Source: CAZNOG01 sp964574635
Lineage (GTDB): Bacteria > Bacteroidota > Bacteroidia > Flavobacteriales_D > Cryomorphaceae
Assembly (NCBI GenBank): GCA_964574635.1
Contig: CAZNOG010000029.1
Span: 1-13,901, forward strand
Reading direction: 5' to 3'
DNA: 13,901 bases
Positions 8,940 to 13,901 of the stretch are shown here, one piece after another. The stretch's first letter is position 1, and every line of letters starts with the position of its first letter. A program made the position numbers and the translations under genes. The notes beneath the pieces are model-generated. The model did not search any database, had not been told where the DNA came from, and saw only the letters and a list, made by a program, of their open reading frames with translations.

Positions 8940-9568
8940 TGAGTGACCTTCAAAGCAGATACGCCGCCAAACTCGCACCCCACCTTCCGCCGGGCACCGC
9001 ACGCGAAATCGCACGGTGGATCGTCGAGTTGCGCGTCACCTTCGTCATCGCCAAACCGCGAAAAACCAAATACGGCGATTTTCGGATAAACCTCGACGGC
9101 AAAAATCCCCGCATCTCCATCAACGGCGACCTGAATCCGTACGCATTCCTGGTCACCACCATTCACGAGTTCGCGCACTACGGCTGTTTCCTGAAGCACG
9201 GCCACAAGGCCGCCCCCCACGGCAAAGAGTGGAAAGCCATCTTCTCCGATCTGCTGCGCATCTTCAACGAGCGCAAGGTCTTTCCACAAGACCTCGCCCA
9301 CGCCATCGCCAAACACCTGCGCCAACCCACCGCCAGCTCTTGTTCCTGCCCCGTGCTGTCGCGCGCACTCGCAAAATACGACGAGAGGCCGGCCACGTTC
9401 CTCGGCGACCTTCGGCCCGGCGACACCTTCCACTTCAACGGCGAGGTCTTCGAGTACATCGAAAAACGCCGCACCCGTTGCCTCTGCCGAAACGTGAAGC
9501 TCGGCAAGGATTACCTCATATCCATCCACGCCCCCGTGGCGAAAACCGAAAAACGAGAGCTCGTCTGA
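8939..9568 (+). CDS. SprT-like zinc metallopeptidase-fold protein
   Basis: This 209-residue protein has a zincin motif, TTIHEFAHYGCF, with His76, Glu77 and His80, and a likely third zinc ligand at His94 in AAPHGKEWKAIF, the arrangement of the SprT/Spartan group. No signal peptide is seen, so it is probably cytoplasmic. The C-terminal third contains two Cys-x-Cys pairs (Cys135/Cys137 and Cys181/Cys183), which could form a second zinc site, and a small beta-rich segment (GDTFHFNGEVFEYIEKRRTR). Eukaryotic Spartan cuts proteins crosslinked to DNA; the bacterial homologues are poorly characterised, so the substrate here is unknown. Its start codon overlaps the stop of the lipoprotein gene. manC follows after 207 bases with its own candidate promoter. 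Confidence 0.85.
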   Translation: MSDLQSRYAAKLAPHLPPGTAREIARWIVELRVTFVIAKPRKTKYGDFRINLDGKNPRISINGDLNPYAFLVTTIHEFAHYGCFLKHGHKAAPHGKEWKAIFSDLLRIFNERKVFPQDLAHAIAKHLRQPTASSCSCPVLSRALAKYDERPATFLGDLRPGDTFHFNGEVFEYIEKRRTRCLCRNVKLGKDYLISIHAPVAKTEKRELV

Positions 9569-9623
9569 GGCGCGGACCGAGACGAAACACAACGCCGCAC
9601 GCACCGCCGATGCGATGGATTAT

Positions 9624-9631
9624 TAACTTTG
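9624..9631 (+). promoter_or_regulatory. Putative -7 promoter element for manC (TAACTTTG)
   Basis: TAACTTTG matches TAnnTTTG exactly and lies 144 bases before the manC ATG. If used, transcription would start near 9636-9638 and leave a leader of roughly 140 bases. No -33 TTG is seen. The element overlaps the left arm of an inverted repeat at 9629-9650. Confidence 0.5.
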
Positions 9632-9650
9632 CGCCGCCCTTTCGGCGCAA
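9629..9650. promoter_or_regulatory. Perfect 8-bp inverted repeat across the manC promoter, possible operator
   Basis: TTGCGCCG, six bases, CGGCGCAA is a perfect inverted repeat. It overlaps the end of the candidate -7 element and the expected transcription start. As DNA it has the shape of a dimeric regulator site; as RNA only part of it would be transcribed from this promoter, so it is less likely to act as a transcript hairpin. It lacks a T-run, so it is not a terminator for the upstream gene. Confidence 0.45.
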
Positions 9651-9775
9651 TCGCCGCGAGCCACACCTTCACAACCGCCTTCCCCGCGCCATTTCCGAAA
9701 AACGGAGGGACGGGTATAGGTGATAAGGGTTTTTGTGGGTGGGTCATCGAAGCGAAAATCAATGCATTGAAACAC

Positions 9776-10867
9776 ATGAACAAAAAAAACCATTATTGCG
9801 TCATTATGGCCGGCGGGATCGGCAGCCGATTCTGGCCCATGAGTCGTACCGACAAGCCCAAGCAATTTCTCGATGTGCTCGGCACCGGCTCTACCCTGAT
9901 CCAACAAACTTTTGAACGATTCCTCAACGTCTGCCCCCGGGAAAATATCTACATCGTCACCAGCGCGGTGTACAGAGACCTCGTGAAAGAACAACTCCCC
10001 GAGGTCGAAGACGCGCAGATCATCCTCGAACCCAACCGGCGTAACACCGCGCCCTGCATCGCCTACGCCAACGAAAAAATCCGACTCGAAAATCCCGACG
10101 CCACCATCGTGGTCGCCCCGGCAGATCACCTCGTGCTCAAGGAAGACCGCTTCGTTGAAACCATCCGCACGGCCATCGACCAAGCCCAAACGTCCGAAAA
10201 CCTCGTCACCCTGGGCGTAAAGCCCTCCCGTCCCGATACCGGCTACGGGTACATCCAGTACACCGACGCCGACAACGCCGTGAACGACAAGGTGAAAAAA
10301 GTCAAAACCTTTACCGAAAAACCCGACCTCGAACTGGCCAAGGAATTTCTGAAAAGCGGCGACTTCTACTGGAATTCCGGCATCTTCGTCTGGACCCTCA
10401 AAAGCATTTCAAAAGCCTTCGAAAACCACCTTCCCGACGTGTACAAATTGTTCGGCGACCTCGCCGACGACCTCAACACCGACCGGGAAGAAGCCCAAAT
10501 CGCCAAGGCGTACTCCATTTGCGAGAACATCTCCATCGACTACGGCATCATGGAAAAAGCGGGTAACGTAAACGTCGTTCTGAGCGATTTCGGGTGGAGC
10601 GACCTCGGTACCTGGGGCTCCTTGTTCACCCACTTCGGCAAAGACAAAAACAACAACGCCGTAAAAGGCGGCCGCGTGGTGATCTACGACAGCTCCGACA
10701 ACATGATCAATGTGCCCAAGGAAAAACTCACCGTCATCAGCGGGCTGCACGACTACATCCTCGTCGATACGGACGACGTGCTGATGATCTGCCCCAAACA
10801 AGACGAGCAGAAGATCAAACAGATCGTCACCGACTTAAAGATCAGCAAGTACAGCGATTACATCTGA
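9776..10867 (+). CDS. manC: Mannose-1-phosphate guanylyltransferase (GDP-mannose pyrophosphorylase)
   Basis: This 363-residue cytoplasmic enzyme makes GDP-mannose from mannose-1-phosphate and GTP, the precursor for mannose, fucose and related sugars in polysaccharides and glycoproteins. The nucleotidyltransferase signature MAGGIGSRFWPMSR (11-24) with the pyrophosphorylase lysine region DKPKQF (26-31) is present, followed by PNRRNTAPC (86-94), APADHLV (114-120), DTGYGYIQY (154-162), TFTEKP (178-183), FYWNSGIFVW (197-206), YGIMEKA (256-262) and GWSDLGTW (273-280). It ends after the short beta-helical tail and lacks the phosphomannose isomerase domain of bifunctional ManC/AlgA. The ATG at 9776 is chosen because the family starts right before the nucleotide-binding loop; the open frame upstream has no family sequence. 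A strong terminator follows 13 bases after the stop. Confidence 0.94.
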   Translation: MNKKNHYCVIMAGGIGSRFWPMSRTDKPKQFLDVLGTGSTLIQQTFERFLNVCPRENIYIVTSAVYRDLVKEQLPEVEDAQIILEPNRRNTAPCIAYANEKIRLENPDATIVVAPADHLVLKEDRFVETIRTAIDQAQTSENLVTLGVKPSRPDTGYGYIQYTDADNAVNDKVKKVKTFTEKPDLELAKEFLKSGDFYWNSGIFVWTLKSISKAFENHLPDVYKLFGDLADDLNTDREEAQIAKAYSICENISIDYGIMEKAGNVNVVLSDFGWSDLGTWGSLFTHFGKDKNNNAVKGGRVVIYDSSDNMINVPKEKLTVISGLHDYILVDTDDVLMICPKQDEQKIKQIVTDLKISKYSDYI

Positions 10868-10880
10868 GAAATCGTCCTAT

Positions 10881-10911
10881 AAAAAAAGGGTCGGCAACCG
10901 ACCCTTTTTTA
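10881..10911. terminator. Bidirectional intrinsic terminator between manC and fumC
   Basis: GGGTCGG (10888-10894) pairs with CCGACCC (10898-10904) around a CAA loop. Seven A precede the stem and six T follow it, so either strand gives a GC stem followed by a U tract. The genes converge here, 13 bases after manC and 16 bases before the end of fumC, so it probably serves both. Confidence 0.92.
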
Positions 10912-10926
10912 TTCCTTGAATTCCGT

Positions 10927-12321
10927 TTATTTCAATCCCGTCATCTTCGACGGGTCCACCCACGCGTCGAAATCCTCGGCGGAAACGTACCCGAGTCTTA
11001 CGGCCTCTTCTTTCAAAGTGGTGCCGTTCGCGTGTGCGGTTTTGGCGATTTCCGCCGCCTTTTCGTACCCGATATGCGTATTCAGCGCCGTGACCAGCAT
11101 CAACGAGTTGTTGAGGTGGCGCGTGATCGCGGGGTGGTTGGGCTCGATTCCCGAGGCGCAGTGAACGTCGAAGGAACGGCAAGCGTCTCCGATGAGCTGC
11201 GCCGATTGAAGCACGTTGGCTGCCATCACGGGCTTAAACACGTTCAATTCAAACTGTCCTTGCGTGCCGCCGAAAGTCACGGCGGCGTCGTTTCCGATCA
11301 CTTGGGCACAAACCATGGTGAGCGCTTCGCTCTGTGTGGGGTTCACTTTGCCGGGCATGATGGACGAGCCCGGTTCATTGGCCGGGATGAGGATTTCGGC
11401 GATTCCGCTCCGCGGTCCCGAAGCGAGGAGGCGGATGTCGTTGGCTATTTTGTACAAGGCCACGGCCAACTGTTTCAACGCTCCGTGGGTTTCCACCAAT
11501 GCGTCGTGGGCCGCAAGCGCTTCGAATTTATTCGGCGCCGTGCGAAAAGGAAGGCCGGTGAGGTCCGAGATTTTTTCCGCCACCTTTTCGGCGTATCCTT
11601 CCGGAGTATTCAGTCCCGTGCCCACGGCGGTACCTCCCAAGGCGAGCTCGGCGAGGTGGCCGAGGGTGTTTCTCAATGCGTTGAGCCCGTGATCGAGCTG
11701 GGCTACGTACCCCGAAAACTCCTGTCCCAGAGTCAGGGGGGTGGCGTCCATCAGGTGTGTGCGCCCGATCTTTACGACGTCCATGAATTCCCGGCTCTTC
11801 CTGTCGAGGGTTTCCCTGAGTTGCTCCACCCCGGGAAAAGTGCTTTCCATCAGCTTCTTGTACACCGCGATGTGCATGGCCGTGGGGTAAGTGTCGTTGC
11901 TCGACTGCGATTTGTTTACGTCGTCGTTGGGGTGGATGTGGCGCTCACCCTCCCCGAGCTTGCCCCCCGCGATCACATGGGCGCGGTTGGCGATCACCTC
12001 GTTGACGTTCATATTGCTCTGGGTGCCCGAACCGGTTTGCCAGATCACCAACGGGAATTGATCGTCCAATTTCCCGTCGAGAATTTCGTCGCACACCTCG
12101 GCGATGGCGTCGCGCTTCTCCGTGGACAGTACTCCCAATTCGGCGTTGGTCATGGCCGCAGCACGCTTCAGGTAGGCGAATCCTTGGATGATCTCCAGTG
12201 GCATGCTGGCCGGCGGGCCGATAACGAAGTTTCCCCGAGATCTTTCGGTTTGCGCCCCCCAGTACTTGTCTGCGGGAACTTTCACTTCCCCCAGGGTGTC
12301 CTTTTCAATGCGGTGTCCCAT
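10927..12321 (-). CDS. fumC: Class II fumarate hydratase
   Basis: This 464-residue protein interconverts fumarate and L-malate in the TCA cycle and belongs to the iron-independent, homotetrameric FumC type. Visible motifs (numbered from the ATG at 12321) are WQTGSGTQSNMNVNEV (about 94-109), HPNDDVNKSQSSNDTYPTAM (about 130-149), GRTHLMDATPLTLGQE with His189, and the flexible catalytic loop GSSIMPGKVNP (318-328). The length is close to E. coli FumC. The ATG at 12321 gives MGHRIEKDTLGEVKVP, the normal family N-terminus; an in-frame TTG at 12330 is less likely. The gene is alone on its strand, ending at the shared terminator; about 106 bases separate it from the upstream Bax inhibitor-like gene. 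I find no convincing promoter motif there. Confidence 0.95.
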   Translation of the reverse strand: MGHRIEKDTLGEVKVPADKYWGAQTERSRGNFVIGPPASMPLEIIQGFAYLKRAAAMTNAELGVLSTEKRDAIAEVCDEILDGKLDDQFPLVIWQTGSGTQSNMNVNEVIANRAHVIAGGKLGEGERHIHPNDDVNKSQSSNDTYPTAMHIAVYKKLMESTFPGVEQLRETLDRKSREFMDVVKIGRTHLMDATPLTLGQEFSGYVAQLDHGLNALRNTLGHLAELALGGTAVGTGLNTPEGYAEKVAEKISDLTGLPFRTAPNKFEALAAHDALVETHGALKQLAVALYKIANDIRLLASGPRSGIAEILIPANEPGSSIMPGKVNPTQSEALTMVCAQVIGNDAAVTFGGTQGQFELNVFKPVMAANVLQSAQLIGDACRSFDVHCASGIEPNHPAITRHLNNSLMLVTALNTHIGYEKAAEIAKTAHANGTTLKEEAVRLGYVSAEDFDAWVDPSKMTGLK

Positions 12322-12427
12322 ATCGCTCAATGGTTTTCAGTGTTTATCAATGTCTTGTCGAGCCACCTATATCGCGGCACGGATACGCATCCATCCGACT
12401 CAGCCCAAAGCACGCGCGTTTCCCGCG

Positions 12428-13168
12428 TCAATCCCTGTTGCCCAAAAAGCGCAACAAGAACAAAAACAGGTTCACGAAATCCAGGTAGAGCGTGAGCGCT
12501 CCCATGACGGCCATTTTATTTCCTTCTTCGGTGGCCGCATCGGTTTGCATCCCGATCTGTTTGATCTTCTGCATGTCGTATGCGGTGAGGCCGGTGAAGA
12601 CCAACACCCCGATTCCGCTGATGATGTAGTCGAGGGCCGGGCTGCGCATGAACCAGTTCACCACCATGGCGATGATCAGTCCGATCAGGGCCATCATGAG
12701 AATAGAGCCCATTTTGCTCAAATCCGTCGAGGTGGTGTAGCCCAAAACGGCCATGACGGCGAACGTACCGGCCGTAATGAAAAAGGTGGTGGATATGGAG
12801 GCCGCGGTGTACACCACGAAGATGGAGCTCAAGCTGATCCCCATGAGGAGGCTGAACGCGATGAACACGGTGATCATCATCGGGCTGGACATGCGTCTGT
12901 AACCAAAGCCCATGAGAAGCACCATACCGAGGGGCGCGAGCATCACCAACCATCCCAACATGGACATGCCCGTGCCGGTTTGGTTGTAGAGCAGGCCGAG
13001 CAGTGATTCGTTCGTTCCGAACCAATACGCCATCACCCCTGAAATGGCGAGGGCCGAGGCCATGTAGGTCATCACGTTGCTGACGAAGTTCTTGGCCAGT
13101 GATCCCGTATGGGCCACTGCTTCGAGTTGGTGGTCGCTGTATCCGGATATGAAATTTCTTCGGTTCAT
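12428..13168 (-). CDS. Bax inhibitor-1 / YccA family membrane protein
   Basis: A 246-residue inner-membrane protein with about seven hydrophobic segments after a polar N-terminal stretch of some 30 residues. The family signature is clear near the C-terminus: GLTAYDMQKIK with Asp198 and GALTLYLDFVNLFLFLLRFLG with Asp230. These two aspartates correspond to the pair implicated in pH-dependent calcium leak in the bacterial homologue YetJ. The cellular role in Bacteroidota is unknown. The ATG at 13168 lies 2 bases after the folE stop codon, so the gene is almost certainly co-transcribed with folE from the promoter at 13813-13806. Length and motifs look complete. Confidence 0.93.
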   Translation of the reverse strand: MNRRNFISGYSDHQLEAVAHTGSLAKNFVSNVMTYMASALAISGVMAYWFGTNESLLGLLYNQTGTGMSMLGWLVMLAPLGMVLLMGFGYRRMSSPMMITVFIAFSLLMGISLSSIFVVYTAASISTTFFITAGTFAVMAVLGYTTSTDLSKMGSILMMALIGLIIAMVVNWFMRSPALDYIISGIGVLVFTGLTAYDMQKIKQIGMQTDAATEEGNKMAVMGALTLYLDFVNLFLFLLRFLGNRD

Positions 13169-13170
13169 GA

Positions 13171-13767
13171 TTACGTCAGTTTAGCTGAAATGAGATTTAT
13201 GAATTCGGTTCTGGTTTTTTCTTTCAAAAACGCCCCGTGAAAGGCGGAGGTGGTCGTCACCGAGTTTTGTTTTTCGATGCCCCGCATTTGCATGCACAGA
13301 TGTCGGGCTTCGATGACCACCGCCACCCCGTGGGGGTTCAGTGTTTGTTGAATGCAGTCTTTTATTTGGTTCGTCAATCGTTCCTGCACTTGCAATCTCC
13401 GTGCAAACGCATCGACCACCCTCGGTATTTTGCTCAACCCGACAATTTGTCCGTTCGGGATGTACGCCACGTGCGCTTTTCCGAAAAACGGCAGCATGTG
13501 GTGCTCGCAGAGGGAGTACAATTCGATGTCTTTCACCAACACCATCTGGGAATAGTCTTCCGCAAACATGGCGGATTTCAGGATGGCTTCGGGGTCTTCT
13601 TGGTACCCTTTGGTCAAGAACTTCATGGCTTTGGCCACGCGCAGGGGGGTGTCTACGAGTCCGGCGCGGTGAGGGTCTTGGTCTATTTCACCGATCACTT
13701 CCTTGTACAGGTTGGCCATACGCACCAATGAGTCCCGGGCGTCGGTCAGGGTTTCGGAATCTTTCAC
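13171..13767 (-). CDS. folE: GTP cyclohydrolase I
   Basis: This 198-residue enzyme converts GTP to 7,8-dihydroneopterin triphosphate, the first step of tetrahydrofolate (and possibly queuosine-type) synthesis. Motifs are complete: SLCEHHMLPFFG (85-96) with zinc ligands Cys87 and His90 and catalytic His89, GLSKIPRVVD (110-119), and EARHLCMQMRG (153-163) with His156 and zinc ligand Cys158. The start is a GTG at 13767, giving MKDSETLTDARDSL; no ATG is available between the promoter element and the conserved region. The candidate -7 element lies about 38 bases upstream. Its folate product is formally linked to the methyl-folate use of MetH at the other end of the window, but the genes are too far apart to be one operon. 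Confidence 0.95.
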   Translation of the reverse strand: MKDSETLTDARDSLVRMANLYKEVIGEIDQDPHRAGLVDTPLRVAKAMKFLTKGYQEDPEAILKSAMFAEDYSQMVLVKDIELYSLCEHHMLPFFGKAHVAYIPNGQIVGLSKIPRVVDAFARRLQVQERLTNQIKDCIQQTLNPHGVAVVIEARHLCMQMRGIEKQNSVTTTSAFHGAFLKEKTRTEFINLISAKLT

Positions 13768-13805
13768 TTGCTGGATGTGGTGTGTTTTCGCGATTTTATA
13801 AGGTG

Positions 13806-13813
13806 CAAATATA
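13806..13813 (-). promoter_or_regulatory. Putative -7 promoter element for folE (TATATTTG)
   Basis: TATATTTG on the minus strand matches TAnnTTTG exactly and is followed by CACC, a context often seen in Bacteroidota promoters. It lies 38 bases before the folE GTG. The -33 region falls inside the 9-base repeat array and shows no TTG at the standard spacing. Confidence 0.6.
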
Positions 13814-13828
13814 CGCTTTTCCGAGCGT

Positions 13829-13901
13829 GAGGAAGTTGAGGAAGAGGAGAAGGTGGAGGAGGTGGAGAAGGTTGAGAAGGTGGAGAAGGTGGAGAAGGTG
13901 G
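13829..13901. repeat. 9-base tandem repeat array (GAGAAGGTG), continues past the right edge
   Basis: Eight consecutive 9-base units fill 13829-13900 exactly. The four units nearest the edge are GAGAAGGTT or GAGAAGGTG; the left ones are degenerate (GAGGAAGTT, GAGGAAGAG, GAGAAGGTG, GAGGAGGTG). One rightward frame would read as Glu-Lys-Val triplets, but it has no ATG and is preceded by a TAA at 13799-13801. The array sits directly upstream of the folE promoter; its full length and right flank lie outside the window. Confidence 0.85.

Noticed and set aside
9016..9723. An arginine-rich rightward frame overlapping the SprT-like gene
   Set aside because: Its composition is that of an out-of-frame reading of the SprT gene, whose own frame holds the HEFAH zinc motif.
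12322..12427. Possible fumC promoter with TTTG and TATCCGTG separated by about 20 bases
   Set aside because: The -7 half matches too few consensus positions to separate it from chance.
10594..12495. A 633-codon rightward open frame across the end of manC and all of fumC
   Set aside because: It runs through a strong terminator and antisense to fumC, has no recognised motif, and is explained by codon bias on the opposite strand.

Overview
The window reads as ordinary chromosomal DNA from a member of the Bacteroidota, most likely a fairly GC-rich lineage near the Flavobacteriales. Four things point there: TAnnTTTG-type -7 promoter elements upstream of several genes with no clear Shine-Dalgarno sequences; a methionine synthase split into two overlapping genes; a stand-alone mannose-1-phosphate guanylyltransferase next to a SprT-like protein; and small Cys-x-x-Cys envelope proteins of a Bacteroidota type. 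This placement is inference from gene content. I see no transposase, integrase, tRNA, rRNA, CRISPR array or plasmid function.

Left part (1-6152). The 5' part of a secreted protein of unknown function runs leftward off the window edge. After a roughly 360-base gap comes a rightward run: an 89-residue exported Cys-x-x-Cys membrane protein, the homocysteine half of methionine synthase (TTG start), the folate/cobalamin/AdoMet half of methionine synthase (8-base overlap), and an exported three-part OmpA-like protein. The two MetH halves together carry all four modules of the single-chain enzyme.

Middle part (6153-10911). Leftward genes are mlaE (permease), mlaF (ATPase, start/stop overlap TTGA) and fabD (malonyl-CoA:ACP transacylase), so lipid transport sits beside fatty-acid initiation. 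A short divergent promoter region then leads rightward to a 57-residue lipoprotein, a SprT-like zinc metalloprotein that starts on the lipoprotein's stop codon, and manC (GDP-mannose synthesis). A strong bidirectional terminator closes manC against fumC.

Right part (10912-13901). Leftward genes are fumC (class II fumarase) and, further right, folE (GTP cyclohydrolase I) followed 2 bases later by a Bax inhibitor-1 family membrane protein. A 9-base tandem repeat lies just upstream of the folE promoter and runs off the right edge.

No clearly new multi-gene system is visible. The points most worth a second look are the metH start and junction, an OmpA domain lacking the usual peptidoglycan-binding aspartate, a perfect inverted repeat across the putative manC promoter, the lipoprotein/SprT pair, and the repeat array at the edge.
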